From Nocardioides cavernaquae (GTDB lineage: Bacteria > Actinomycetota > Actinomycetes > Propionibacteriales > Nocardioidaceae), in the NCBI RefSeq assembly GCF_003600895.1, contig NZ_QYRP01000002.1:2046001-2110000 (forward strand): a stretch of DNA of 64,000 bases, read 5' to 3'. The position numbers and the translations under genes are program-made. Under the pieces are notes generated by a model, which saw nothing but the letters and a program-made list of their open reading frames with translations, was not told where the DNA came from and did no database searches. Below are positions 1-8,282 of this stretch, one piece after another (within the stretch, counting starts at the first letter, position 1; each line of letters begins with the position of its first letter).

Positions 1-2
1 AC

Positions 3-173
3 GTCGACCACACCAAGGTGGCGGTGAAGCTCGTGATCGGCTTCGCCGTGGTCGGTCTGCTCGAGGCGCGCAGCAAGAAGGGCCTCACCGACGTCCTCTA
101 CTGGGTGGCCGTCGGTCTCACTGTTGCCAACGTCGCCGTCGCGGTCCTCTGGACCTCGGCACACCACGCCTGA
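3..173 (+). CDS. C-terminal part of a small membrane protein (truncated by window edge)
   Basis: The reading frame is open from the window edge and ends at the TGA at 171-173, giving the last 56 residues. They contain two hydrophobic stretches, around VKLVIGFAVVGLLEA and YWVAVGLTVANVAVAVLW, joined by a basic loop (RSKKG), so this is the end of an integral membrane protein with a short tail ending SAHHA. I do not recognise the family and the N-terminus lies outside the window. The stop codon lies inside the first unit of a 22-bp intergenic repeat array that fills the gap to pcrA. Confidence 0.6.
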   Translation, partial: VDHTKVAVKLVIGFAVVGLLEARSKKGLTDVLYWVAVGLTVANVAVAVLWTSAHHA

Positions 174-236
174 CGGTTCGCGGCGCCAGTCTTGACGGTT
201 CGGCGGACCAAACCTGACCTCTCGGCGGGTGGGGCC
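171..236 (+). repeat. Three tandem 22-bp intergenic repeat units (family A)
   Basis: Units begin at 171, 193 and 215, exactly 22 bases apart. Each starts TGAC and has a TTCG or TCTCGG block followed by a G/C-rich part; the second unit ends CCAAACC. Related units, one almost matching the second, occur at 54005 on this strand and at 53478-53543 on the other strand. The array occupies most of the gap before pcrA and ends about 36 bases before its ATG. Confidence 0.7.
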
Positions 237-271
237 GAGTGTCGGTCGCGGGACGTAGGGTTGGCGTCAGC

Positions 272-2722
272 ATGAGCACCCCTTTTCCGATCCCCGGCCT
301 TGAGCACCTCCAGCCCGCCCCTGCGACCGATTCGCGCGCCAGGGCCCTGACGGCGGAGGCCCTGCTCGAGGGCCTCAACGCGCCGCAGCGCGCCGCTGTC
401 GTGCACGCGGGTGCCCCGCTGCTGGTCGTGGCGGGCGCCGGCTCGGGCAAGACCCGTGTGCTGACCCGGCGCATCGCGTGGCTGGTCCAGGAGCGGCGAG
501 CCCATCCGGGGAGCATCCTCGCGATCACCTTCACCAACAAGGCCGCGGCCGAGATGAAGGAGCGCGTCGAGGACCTGATCGGCAAGCGCGCGCGGGTGAT
601 GTGGGTCAGCACCTTCCACTCCGCGTGCGTGCGGATCCTGCGCAAGGAGGCCGACAAGCTCGGCTTCAAGAGCAACTTCTCGATCTACGACGCGAGCGAC
701 TCCAAGAGACTGATGCAGCTGGTCTGCAACGACCTCGACCTCGACCCGAAGAAGTTCCAGCCGCGCGCGGTCCTCAACTGGGTCTCCAACCAGAAGAACG
801 AGCTCAAGGACCCCGACGAGGCGGCGAAGGACGCGGCCAACGGCTTCGAGCAGTCCTACGCCGCGGCGTACGTCAACTACCAGCGGCGGCTGCGCGAGGC
901 CAATGCCCTCGACTTCGATGACCTGATCATGACCACGGTGCACCTGTTCCAGGCGTTCCCGGAGGTGCGCGAGGTCTACCGTCGCCGCTTCCGCCATGTG
1001 CTGGTCGACGAGTACCAGGACACCAACCACGCGCAGTACGCGTTCATCCACCAGCTCTGTGCTGACTCCATGGAAGAGGACACGAGCGGTGGCGAGCGTG
1101 TGCCGCCGGCCGAGCTGATGGTCGTCGGTGACGCCGACCAGTCGATCTATGCGTTCCGTGGCGCCAACATCCGCAACATCATGGACTTCGAGCAGGACTT
1201 CCCCAACGCCAGCTCGATCCTGCTCGAGCAGAACTACCGCTCGACCCAGACCATCCTCAACGCCGCCAACTCGGTGATCAGCAACAACAAGGGCCGCAAG
1301 CCGAAGCGGTTGTGGTCGCAGGCCGGCGACGGGGCCAAGATCGTCGGCTACGTCGCAGACGACGAGCACGACGAGGCGCGGTTCATCTCGCGGGAGATCG
1401 ACACGCTCACCGACGGTGGCTCGCGGCCGGGAGACGTCGCGGTCTTCTACCGGACCAACGCCCAGAGCCGCGTGTTCGAGGAGATCTTCATCCGCCACGG
1501 CATGCCCTACAAGGTCGTCGGCGGGGTGCGGTTCTACGAGCGCAAGGAGGTCCGCGACGCGCTGGCCTACCTGCGCATGCTGGCCAACCCGGCCGACGAG
1601 ATCTCGCTGCGCCGCGTGCTCAACACCCCCAAGCGCGGCATCGGCGACCGCGCCGAGGCCTGCGTCGCGGCGTACGCCGAGCGGGAGCGCATCACCTTCT
1701 GGGAGGCACTGCTCAACGCATCCGAGGCTGCGGGCATCGCGACCCGGTCGCTCAACGCGATCAAGCTGTTCACGGACATGGTCCAGGAGCTGCAGTCGAT
1801 GGTGGCCGCGGGGGAGCGGGCCGACGTCATCCTGGAGTCGGTGCTGACCCGGTCCGGCCTGCTCGCCGAGCTGGAGAGCTCCGACGACCCGCAGGACGAG
1901 ACCCGCGTCGAGAACCTCGCCGAGCTCGTCGCTGTCGCGCGTGAGTTCAGCGACGACCCCCAGGCCGGCCCGTCCGCCGACCCGGCCGACGTCGACGCCG
2001 GCACGGTGACCCCGGGGTTGTCCGACTTCCTCGAGCGGGTCGCCCTGGTCGCTGACTCCGACCAGATCCCCGAGTCGCCGGAGGCGGAGGAGAAGGGCGT
2101 CGTCACGCTGATGACGCTCCACACCGCCAAGGGCCTGGAGTTCCCGGTCGTCTTCCTGACCGGCATGGAGGACGGCGTCTTCCCGCACATGCGCGCGCTG
2201 GGCGACCTGCCCGAGCTCGAGGAGGAGCGCCGGCTCGCCTACGTCGGCGTCACCCGCGCCCGCGAGCGCCTCTACCTCTCCCGCGCCGTCATGCGCTCGG
2301 CCTGGGGCGCACCGTCGCACAACCCTGCCTCGCGCTTCATCGACGAGCTCCCGGTCGACCTCGTCGACTGGCGGCGCACCGAGGGCTCGCAGACCACCTG
2401 GCGCCGCTCGTCGTACGACGACAGCTCGACGTCGTGGGGCTCCGGGGGAGAGTCGTTCGGGTCGGGCTTCGCGACTCCGACTGCTGCGGGCCGACGCAAC
2501 TTCGGCTCGGCGGCCCTCCGCATCGATGCCGCTGCCAAGGCCAAGAAGGCCCGCGCGATCCCGTCACTGGCTCCGGGCGACCGGGTCACCCACGACTCGT
2601 TCGGCCTGGGGACTGTCGTGGCCGTCGAGGGGGCAGCCGAGAAGGCGGTCGCGTCGATCGACTTCGGGTCCGAAGGCGTCAAGCGGCTGCTGTTGCGCTA
2701 CGCCCCGGTCGAGAAGCTCTAG
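272..2722 (+). CDS. pcrA: ATP-dependent DNA helicase PcrA/UvrD
   Basis: Superfamily 1A 3'-5' DNA helicase that unwinds DNA in nucleotide excision repair and clears RecA or stalled transcription complexes. All SF1 motifs are visible in the 816-residue product: Walker A GAGSGKT (residues 55-61), TFTNKAAAEMKERV, the DEYQDTN Walker B, GDADQSIYAFRGA, the QNYRST motif, LHTAKGLEF and the motif VI segment YVGVTRARERLYL. The C-terminus, from about residue 740, is a basic linker and a small beta-rich domain (GDRVTHDSFGLGTV) typical of the PcrA RNA-polymerase-binding Tudor-like tail. Length is normal for actinobacterial PcrA. I chose ATG 272 over the upstream in-frame GTG 239 because it gives the usual N-terminus (MSTPFPIPGLE) and lies 10 bases after a TAGGGT box (256-261). 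Confidence 0.95.
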   Translation: MSTPFPIPGLEHLQPAPATDSRARALTAEALLEGLNAPQRAAVVHAGAPLLVVAGAGSGKTRVLTRRIAWLVQERRAHPGSILAITFTNKAAAEMKERVEDLIGKRARVMWVSTFHSACVRILRKEADKLGFKSNFSIYDASDSKRLMQLVCNDLDLDPKKFQPRAVLNWVSNQKNELKDPDEAAKDAANGFEQSYAAAYVNYQRRLREANALDFDDLIMTTVHLFQAFPEVREVYRRRFRHVLVDEYQDTNHAQYAFIHQLCADSMEEDTSGGERVPPAELMVVGDADQSIYAFRGANIRNIMDFEQDFPNASSILLEQNYRSTQTILNAANSVISNNKGRKPKRLWSQAGDGAKIVGYVADDEHDEARFISREIDTLTDGGSRPGDVAVFYRTNAQSRVFEEIFIRHGMPYKVVGGVRFYERKEVRDALAYLRMLANPADEISLRRVLNTPKRGIGDRAEACVAAYAERERITFWEALLNASEAAGIATRSLNAIKLFTDMVQELQSMVAAGERADVILESVLTRSGLLAELESSDDPQDETRVENLAELVAVAREFSDDPQAGPSADPADVDAGTVTPGLSDFLERVALVADSDQIPESPEAEEKGVVTLMTLHTAKGLEFPVVFLTGMEDGVFPHMRALGDLPELEEERRLAYVGVTRARERLYLSRAVMRSAWGAPSHNPASRFIDELPVDLVDWRRTEGSQTTWRRSSYDDSSTSWGSGGESFGSGFATPTAAGRRNFGSAALRIDAAAKAKKARAIPSLAPGDRVTHDSFGLGTVVAVEGAAEKAVASIDFGSEGVKRLLLRYAPVEKL

Positions 2723-2723
2723 C

Positions 2724-2767
2724 GTCGACACGGCGCTACTTCGGCGTCGACACGGCGCGACTTCGGG
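2724..2767 (+). repeat. Two tandem 22-bp intergenic repeat units (family B)
   Basis: Units start at 2724 and 2746. Both begin GTCGACACGGCGC and end in ACTTCGG plus one base. They lie between the convergent ends of pcrA and the M23 peptidase gene, starting two bases after the pcrA stop. A possible third, decayed unit follows at 2768. The same unit occurs at 8228-8271, 34839-34882 and 35357-35400. Confidence 0.75.
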
Positions 2768-2809
2768 TGTACGCCGCGTCCCTGCGGTTCGCCCGACTCG
2801 CTTCGCTCG

Positions 2810-3676
2810 TTACGGGGTGACCCCGTTGGCCACCAGCGCGGCGTAGGGGTCAACCCCATCTCCACCGCCGGGGTGGACCTCGAGGTGGAGGTGGTTGCCG
2901 GTCGAGTGACCGGTGGTGCCGACGTAGCCGATGATCTGGCCGGCCGTGACGCGGGTGCCCACCGAGGTGGCGATCGAGCTCTGGTGGCAGTACTTCAGCT
3001 CGGTGCCGTCGTCGAGCACCTGCATCGTCATGTTGCCGCAACCACCGGCGTAGCCGGCGAACGTGATGGTGCCGCTGGCGACGGCGTGGATCGGGGTGCC
3101 GCTCGGAGCAGCGAAGTCGAGGCCGGTGTGGGCGTAGCCGCGCCACGAGTAGCCCTCGCCGAAGCCCTCGGAGATGCGGTAGGTGCCGGCATCGAGCGGG
3201 AGGACCCACTGGTTGGCCTTGATCTCCTTGGCCTGGTCCTGCGCGGCGCGGGCCAGCTTGGCGAGCTCGGTGGCGCGCTGCTCGGCCTGCTCCTCGGCGG
3301 CGTCCTGGAGCTTCTCGGAGGTGGCGGTCTCGAGCGCGTCGCGCTGCGAGTCACGCGAGACGACCTCGGCGCGGGCGTCGTCGAGCTGCGTCGAGCCGAC
3401 GTCGGTGGAGCCGGAAAGAGCGTTGGCCGGCGCGGCGAAGCGCACGGGCGCGGAGGCGGCTGCGGTCTCGTCGGCGGCCGCGCTGACGGCGCCGGTGGCG
3501 GACAGCGAGAGTGCTGCGACGCCAAGCATGACGGGCGCGGACGGCAGGCCCTTGATGATCGGGCCGCGCGGGGCGGCGTGCTTCACAGCCTTGCGCTTGC
3601 CAGCGGTGCTGCTCGCTGCTCCGGGGACCCCTCGGCTTGCGTCACGCGCGCCGCGAGATGCTCGGTGGTCAGCCAT
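2810..3676 (-). CDS. Secreted M23 family zinc metallo-endopeptidase
   Basis: Predicted peptidoglycan hydrolase of the LytM/M23 family, 288 residues. A basic N-terminus leads to a hydrophobic export segment (about residues 45-68, ending in an Ala-rich stretch), then a charged coiled-coil-like region (about 97-152) and the M23 domain (about 160-285). Zinc and catalytic residues are in place: HTGLD (H183, D187), H231 and the HLH pair in GNHLHLEV (H262, H264). The start at 3676 is preceded by AGAGGA at normal spacing; an upstream extension in the same frame runs through the palindromic intergenic DNA and looks non-coding. Such enzymes cut peptide cross-links outside the membrane during growth or division; the exact bond is not evident. 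It is convergent with pcrA. Confidence 0.88.
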   Translation of the reverse strand: MADHRASRGARDASRGVPGAASSTAGKRKAVKHAAPRGPIIKGLPSAPVMLGVAALSLSATGAVSAAADETAAASAPVRFAAPANALSGSTDVGSTQLDDARAEVVSRDSQRDALETATSEKLQDAAEEQAEQRATELAKLARAAQDQAKEIKANQWVLPLDAGTYRISEGFGEGYSWRGYAHTGLDFAAPSGTPIHAVASGTITFAGYAGGCGNMTMQVLDDGTELKYCHQSSIATSVGTRVTAGQIIGYVGTTGHSTGNHLHLEVHPGGGDGVDPYAALVANGVTP

Positions 3677-4036
3677 GAATTGAAATCCTCTGGTCGGGAA
3701 CGAGACAGCGTGCCCGACTCTAATGGACCCCCGCAGGCCCCGGCCAATCAATGTGACCTGTTCGGTGGAGAAACTACGGAAAGTATCACTCTCCAGAATC
3801 GGAGGCGAGTCGGCCCCGGTACGCCGCAGCCTCGCTGCGCCGCGGCGTACGCCCTGTCCGGTCGTTGGAAACGGGGCCGACACCCCGTGAGGTGGTGAGA
3901 TCCGGTGTGCGATGGGCCACGTTGACCCCCGGATGACCGTCCAAGATCAGGTCCTCATGGTCGCGGGGCCCACTGCAGGTCTAGGGTGCCTGAGGAATCC
4001 CCGGACTGTGTCAATCGAAAAGGACTGGGTGGATCA
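3677..4036. promoter_or_regulatory. Divergent intergenic region with a nested hairpin, between the M23 peptidase gene and sucC
   Basis: This 360-base gap holds no convincing gene. For the M23 gene a TAGAGT-like -10 box and a 5' leader with a short GTCGGG/CCCGAC hairpin precede the AGAGGA ribosome binding site. In the middle is a nested inverted repeat: a perfect 10-bp outer stem (3809-3818 with 3872-3881) encloses a perfect 9-bp inner stem, GTACGCCGC at 3819-3827 with 3842-3850. On the sucC side TAGGGT (3982-3987) is a plausible -10 element, giving a leader of roughly 40 bases. I compared the M23 leader with the c-di-AMP (ydaO) riboswitch often found before actinobacterial cell-wall hydrolases and saw no match. 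Confidence 0.5.
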
Positions 4037-5203
4037 GTGGATCTCATGGAGTACCAGGCGAAGGAACTCTTCGCCAAGCACGGCGTCGCGACCACCCTGG
4101 GTGTTGTCGTCGAGACCGCCGAAGAGGCCAAGGCCGCTGCCGAGCAGATCGGCGGCGTGACCGTCATCAAGGCGCAGGTCAAGGCCGGCGGCCGCGGCAA
4201 GGCTGGCGGCGTCAAGCTCGCCAAGACCCCGGACGAGGCGTTCGAGCACGCGACGAACATCCTCAACCTGACGATCAAGGACCTTCCGGTCAACCGCGTC
4301 CTGGTGACGCCCGCGACCCCGCCGGAGGAGGAGTACTACTTCTCCTTCCTGCTGGACCGCTCGAACCGCCAGTACCTCTGCATCGCGTCCGTCGAGGGTG
4401 GTGTCGAGATCGAAGAGGTCGCGAAGACCAACCCCGACGCCGTGAAGAAGATCGCGATCGACCCGGGCAAGGGCGTCGACGCTGCCAAGGCGCGCGAGAT
4501 CGCGACCGAGGCCGGCTTCCCCGAGGCCGTCTTCGAGCAGGCCGTCACGATGATCGAGAAGCTCTACACGGTCTTCGTCGAAGAGGACGCGACCCTGGTC
4601 GAGGTCAACCCGCTTGCTCGCCTCGCCGGCGACAAGCTGGAGGCCCTGGACGGCAAGGTCTCGCTCGACGAGAACGCCTCCGAGGTCCGTCACCCCGACC
4701 ACGAGCAGTTCGAGATCGCCGAAGAGGCTGACCCGCTCGAGGCGAAGGCCAAGGCGCTCGGCCTCAACTACGTGAAGCTCGACGGCTCCGTCGGCATCAT
4801 CGGCAACGGCGCGGGTCTCGTGATGAGCACCCTCGACGTCGTCGCGTACGCCGGTGAGAACCACGGCGGCGTGACCCCGGCCAACTTCCTGGACATCGGT
4901 GGTGGCGCCAACGCTGAGGTCATGGCCAACGGCCTGGACGTCATCCTGAACGACGAGCAGGTCAAGTCGGTCTTCGTGAACGTCTTCGGTGGCATCACCG
5001 CGTGTGACGAGGTCGCGAAGGGCATCGTCGGTGCTCTCGAGCTCCTCGGCGACGCTGCGACCAAGCCGCTGGTCGTCCGTCTCGACGGCAACAACGTGGA
5101 CCTGGGCCGCCAGATCCTCGCCGAGGCGAACCACCCGCTGGTCACCCTCGTGGACACCATGGACGGTGCGGCCGACAAGGCCGCCGAGCTCGCGAACGCC
5201 TGA
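4037..5203 (+). CDS. sucC: Succinyl-CoA synthetase (ADP-forming) beta subunit
   Basis: Beta subunit of succinate-CoA ligase, which makes ATP or GTP from succinyl-CoA in the TCA cycle. The 388-residue product starts with the family signature [14 protein letters not shown], has an N-terminal ATP-grasp domain ([13 protein letters not shown] near residue 45) and a C-terminal CoA-ligase half containing [15 protein letters not shown]. The start GTG at 4037 (reading VDLMEYQ) fits homologues and follows an AAGGA and a GGTGGA sequence; ATG 4046 is the alternative. It is followed 11 bases later by sucD, so the two subunits are co-transcribed. The same product, succinyl-CoA, is also supplied by the methylmalonyl-CoA mutase encoded at 35.5-39.4 kb. 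Confidence 0.95.
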   Translation: MDLMEYQAKELFAKHGVATTLGVVVETAEEAKAAAEQIGGVTVIKAQVKAGGRGKAGGVKLAKTPDEAFEHATNILNLTIKDLPVNRVLVTPATPPEEEYYFSFLLDRSNRQYLCIASVEGGVEIEEVAKTNPDAVKKIAIDPGKGVDAAKAREIATEAGFPEAVFEQAVTMIEKLYTVFVEEDATLVEVNPLARLAGDKLEALDGKVSLDENASEVRHPDHEQFEIAEEADPLEAKAKALGLNYVKLDGSVGIIGNGAGLVMSTLDVVAYAGENHGGVTPANFLDIGGGANAEVMANGLDVILNDEQVKSVFVNVFGGITACDEVAKGIVGALELLGDAATKPLVVRLDGNNVDLGRQILAEANHPLVTLVDTMDGAADKAAELANA

Positions 5204-5214
5204 GGGGACGAGAC

Positions 5215-6129
5215 ATGAGCATTTACCTGAACAAGGACAGCAAGATCATCGTCCAGGGCATCACGGGTGGCATGGGTGCCAAGCACACGGCCCTCATGCT
5301 TGACTCGGGCGCGACGATCGTGGGCGGCGTCAACGCCCGCAAGGCCGGCACGACCGTGACCCACAAGGACGCCACTGGCGCCGACGTGGAGCTCCCGGTC
5401 TTCGGCTCGGTCTCCGAGGCCATGAAGGAGACCGGCGCCAACGTGTCGGTGCTCTTCGTCCCGCCGGCGTTCACGAAGGACGCGGCGATCGAGGCGATTG
5501 ACGCCGAGATCCCGCTCATCGTCGTGATCACCGAGGGTGTCCCGGTGCAGGACACGGCCGAGGTCTGGTCGTACCTGCAGGGCAAGTCCACGCGCATGAT
5601 CGGCCCGAACTGCCCCGGCATCATCACGCCGGGCGAGTCGCTGGCCGGCATCACGCCGCACACCATCGCGGGCAAGGGTCCGGTCGGCCTCGTGTCGAAG
5701 TCCGGCACCCTGACCTACCAGATGATGTACGAGCTGCGTGACTTCGGCTTCACCACCGCCATCGGCATCGGCGGTGACCCGATCGTCGGCACCACGCACA
5801 TCGACGCGCTCCAGGCCTTCGAGGAGGACCCGGAGACGAAGCTGATCGTCATGATCGGTGAGATCGGTGGCGACGCCGAAGAGCGTGCGGCTGACTACAT
5901 CAAGGCCAACATCACCAAGCCGGTCGTCGGCTACGTGGCTGGCTTCACCGCTCCGGAGGGCAAGACCATGGGCCACGCCGGCGCCATCGTCTCGGGCTCC
6001 GCGGGCACCGCTGCCGCCAAGCAGGAGGCCCTCGAGGCCGTCGGCGTCAAGGTCGGCAAGACGCCGTCCGCGACTGCTGCTCTGGCGCGCGAGCTCCTGA
6101 TCGGCCTCGGCATCGAGCCGAACGCCTGA
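5215..6129 (+). CDS. sucD: Succinyl-CoA synthetase alpha subunit
   Basis: Alpha subunit of succinate-CoA ligase, 304 residues, carrying the CoA-binding Rossmann domain ([15 protein letters not shown] near residue 14) and the phospho-histidine site in [17 protein letters not shown] (His near residue 245). [10 protein letters not shown] and the conserved [12 protein letters not shown] are also present. The ATG at 5215 has a GAGGGGA ribosome binding site. It is co-transcribed with sucC, and a strong hairpin terminator follows 20 bases downstream. Confidence 0.95.
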   Translation: MSIYLNKDSKIIVQGITGGMGAKHTALMLDSGATIVGGVNARKAGTTVTHKDATGADVELPVFGSVSEAMKETGANVSVLFVPPAFTKDAAIEAIDAEIPLIVVITEGVPVQDTAEVWSYLQGKSTRMIGPNCPGIITPGESLAGITPHTIAGKGPVGLVSKSGTLTYQMMYELRDFGFTTAIGIGGDPIVGTTHIDALQAFEEDPETKLIVMIGEIGGDAEERAADYIKANITKPVVGYVAGFTAPEGKTMGHAGAIVSGSAGTAAAKQEALEAVGVKVGKTPSATAALARELLIGLGIEPNA

Positions 6130-6148
6130 GCCAGGCAACAGCAGTGAC

Positions 6149-6179
6149 GAAGGGCCCCGGCATCACGCCGGGGCCCTTC
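6149..6179. terminator. Hairpin terminator after sucCD
   Basis: A perfect 13-bp GC-rich stem (6149-6161 with 6167-6179) with a 5-base ATCAC loop. There is no long U tract, as is common in high-GC actinobacteria. It sits between the convergent ends of sucD and the membrane sensor gene and could serve both. Confidence 0.85.
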
Positions 6180-6219
6180 GTGCATCTGTCGGTACGCCGC
6201 GTGCCGCAGTGGTCCCGCT

Positions 6220-7623
6220 TCAGCAGCCGTCCTGGGTGAACAGGCACATCTTCGGTGCGATCTGCTTGGTGATCTCGGTCATCCACTGGGCGTTGTCGCG
6301 CAGGGACTCCGGGCTTCCGCCCTCGCCCGCCCAGACGATGCCGACGAGGGCGCGCCCGACGCGGGTGTACTGCCAGGTGTAGCCGCCCTCCTCGCCGATG
6401 GCCCGTGAGGCGGTCACGGTGCTGTAGCCAGTGGTGACGTCGTGGGTGCTCCAGGTCGCTTCGATGCCGTTGGTGAGGGTCTCGTTCGGGCAGTCCGCGA
6501 CCGCAGCGGCAAGGTTGTCGAGTGCTGCCTGGGCGGTCGCGGCGTCAGGATAGGTCCGGAGCTCGCGCATCTCGTGGAACTCCGGGCCCATCAGGTCGTA
6601 GTCGAGCCGGTCGACCGGCTCGCTCACCAGGATCCCCTTGCTGTCGCACGGGTCGGCGTGGGTCATGCGCTCACCTGCGGGGGTGCCGTTCACCGTCCCG
6701 TCGGAGCCCAGCGGGTTGGCGAGGCCGAGCGGGAAGTCGGAGGGGATCTCGGTCGTCGACGAGCTCGGGCCGCCACACGGGTCGCTGGCGTAGATGCACA
6801 TCGCCGCCGTCATCGTGCCGGACCAGCCGACCATCTCCTCGACGGCGCTGCTCGTCTGCTCGTCCGTCATGCCGCCTTCGTTGCTCTCGGTGGTGAGGAA
6901 GAGCGCGTTGCCCACGCGGGTGACCAGGAGCGTGGTCATCCCGGGCATGTAGCCCGTCGTCCCGGCCATCTGGTAGCGAGTCGTGATCAGGAAGGTGTCG
7001 TCGCTCGCCGGGATCTGGGCGCCCCACACGGTGTTGCGCTTGGTGGTGCCGTCGGCCGTCTCCTCGTCGCAACCCGTGGCTGAGTCACGTGCCCCATCGA
7101 GAGCGAGCTGTGCCGCACGGGCGTCGCTGTAGGTGGCGATCACCCGGTCGCGGTAGTCCTCGGGGCCGTTGAAGTCGACGCCCTTGTGGGCAACCGTGCC
7201 CGTGTAGCTCCACGGTGTCGTCCCGCAGAAGTCCATGGGCTCGAGCACGAGCCTGGAGGTCGTCGTGGTCTCCTCGCCTTGGTCATTGCGTTCCGGGAGG
7301 TCGTGGAGCAACGGGAAGTCGTCCGGGATCGTGGTCCTCCAGCCGCCCGGTGGCGCGGGCTCGGCACTGTCCGTGACGCTGGGGGTGACGGTCGGCGTGA
7401 TCGTGGTCGACGGCGGCTCGGGCCTGTTGGGCCCTCCACCGAGGAAGGCGAACGGCGCCGCGATGACGGCGACGACGGCGACTGCGCCGGTGGCCACGAC
7501 GGCATTGCGCCGGGTGCGGCGGCGGTCGCCGAGGCGGCGTACCTCGGCGGGGGACAGGGGAGTCACGGGCACACCTCCGGTGCCGAAGTTCTCGAGATCA
7601 CGGATCGGGTCGCGCTCAGACAT
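6220..7623 (-). CDS. Single-pass membrane sensor protein paired with an ECF sigma factor
   Basis: 467-residue protein with a short basic cytoplasmic N-terminus (about residues 1-40, SPAEVRRLGDRRRTRRN), one membrane segment (about 41-62) and a large extracytoplasmic part after a Pro/Thr-rich linker. The outer part reads as two similar lobes, each with paired cysteines (for example CGTTPW and TGCDEE in the first, DPCDSKG and VADCPNE in the second), reminiscent of PknH-like sensor domains; this comparison is inference. The cytoplasmic tail is too short for a classical zinc anti-sigma domain, but position makes it the likely partner of the sigma factor. Its ATG (7623, GGGAG upstream) overlaps the end of the sigma gene by 8 bases, which suggests translational coupling. 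Confidence 0.7.
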   Translation of the reverse strand: MSERDPIRDLENFGTGGVPVTPLSPAEVRRLGDRRRTRRNAVVATGAVAVVAVIAAPFAFLGGGPNRPEPPSTTITPTVTPSVTDSAEPAPPGGWRTTIPDDFPLLHDLPERNDQGEETTTTSRLVLEPMDFCGTTPWSYTGTVAHKGVDFNGPEDYRDRVIATYSDARAAQLALDGARDSATGCDEETADGTTKRNTVWGAQIPASDDTFLITTRYQMAGTTGYMPGMTTLLVTRVGNALFLTTESNEGGMTDEQTSSAVEEMVGWSGTMTAAMCIYASDPCGGPSSSTTEIPSDFPLGLANPLGSDGTVNGTPAGERMTHADPCDSKGILVSEPVDRLDYDLMGPEFHEMRELRTYPDAATAQAALDNLAAAVADCPNETLTNGIEATWSTHDVTTGYSTVTASRAIGEEGGYTWQYTRVGRALVGIVWAGEGGSPESLRDNAQWMTEITKQIAPKMCLFTQDGC

Positions 7624-8131
7624 GGTGGGCTCCCGGGTCGCTCTGGGTGTCGGGGGAGAGCAGCACGGCGAGGGCCGCTCGGCCGCGGGAGAGGCGGGCC
7701 TTGACGGTCCCCTCGGGTACGCCGACCTCGCGGGCCACGTCATGGACGGGAAGGTCACAGAGGTGGTGGAGGACGAGCGCCTGTCGCTGTGCCTCGGGCA
7801 GCTGCCGCAACGCGGTCACCAGGGCGACGCGCGTCTCATCGGACGCCTCGGTCTGCGTCGGCGGCGAAACCGCCCGGTCTGCCGGCCTCCGGCTCAGGCG
7901 GGTACGCCGCCAGCGGCTGACCGCGAGCCGGTACGCCGTGGTGCGGACCCATGCCTCGGGGTGGTCCGCCTGGGAGAGCTTGCGGCGATGGGTCCAGGCG
8001 CGGACGAACGCTTCCTGCACGCACTCCTGGGCTTCGTCGCGGTCCCCGATCATCGCGTAGAGCTGACCGGTGATCCGGGCGAACGACGCGGTGTAGAAGT
8101 CGTCGAACTGCTTCTCATCCATCGCGCTCAT
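7616..8131 (-). CDS. ECF-type RNA polymerase sigma factor (SigE-like)
   Basis: 171-residue extracytoplasmic-function sigma factor. Region 2 is visible in FDDFYTASFARITGQLYAM and the following DEAQECVQEAFVRAW, which would bind core polymerase and the -10 element. Region 4 is LRQLPEAQRQALVLHHL with the helix-turn-helix VHDVAREVGVPEGTVKARL for -35 recognition. Length and domain order are standard. Start ATG 8131 (MSAMDEKQ) is used; ATG 8122 is possible. The downstream overlapping gene encodes a membrane sensor, so the pair probably forms a surface-stress signalling unit that may control its own promoter. Confidence 0.88.
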   Translation of the reverse strand: MSAMDEKQFDDFYTASFARITGQLYAMIGDRDEAQECVQEAFVRAWTHRRKLSQADHPEAWVRTTAYRLAVSRWRRTRLSRRPADRAVSPPTQTEASDETRVALVTALRQLPEAQRQALVLHHLCDLPVHDVAREVGVPEGTVKARLSRGRAALAVLLSPDTQSDPGAHHV

Positions 8132-8227
8132 CCATCGCGTTTCCCCGTTCCGTGGCTGCTGTCGAGGGGGATACGCGCGGTGTGCCTGCGCGGTTGCGTC
8201 CCGACAGGATCATTCTGCGCGCGACAC

Positions 8228-8271
8228 GCCAACCAAGCGCCGTGTCGACCTCAAGGTTGCGACGTGTCGAC
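8228..8271 (-). repeat. Two tandem 22-bp intergenic repeat units (family B)
   Basis: On the minus strand the units read GTCGACACGTCGCAAC... (8250-8271) and GTCGACACGGCGCTTGG... (8228-8249), exactly 22 bases each. They occupy the gap between the ECF sigma gene and the downstream end of the sigma-sensor fusion gene, 11 bases beyond the stop of the latter. Sequence and spacing match the units at 2724, 34839 and 35357. Confidence 0.75.
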
Positions 8272-8282
8272 GGGGAGAGGGG

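Noticed and set aside
98..2320. Very long open frames antisense to pcrA and to most other genes (e.g. sucC, mutB, icd, purH)
   Set aside because: High third-position GC makes antisense frames stay open; products are low-complexity Arg/Gly/Val-rich and have no ribosome binding site or family resemblance.
3677..3900. c-di-AMP (ydaO) riboswitch before the M23 peptidase
   Set aside because: These precede many actinobacterial cell-wall hydrolases, but the conserved GGGUGAAUC- and CCGGUAACCGGAGGA-type segments are not present.
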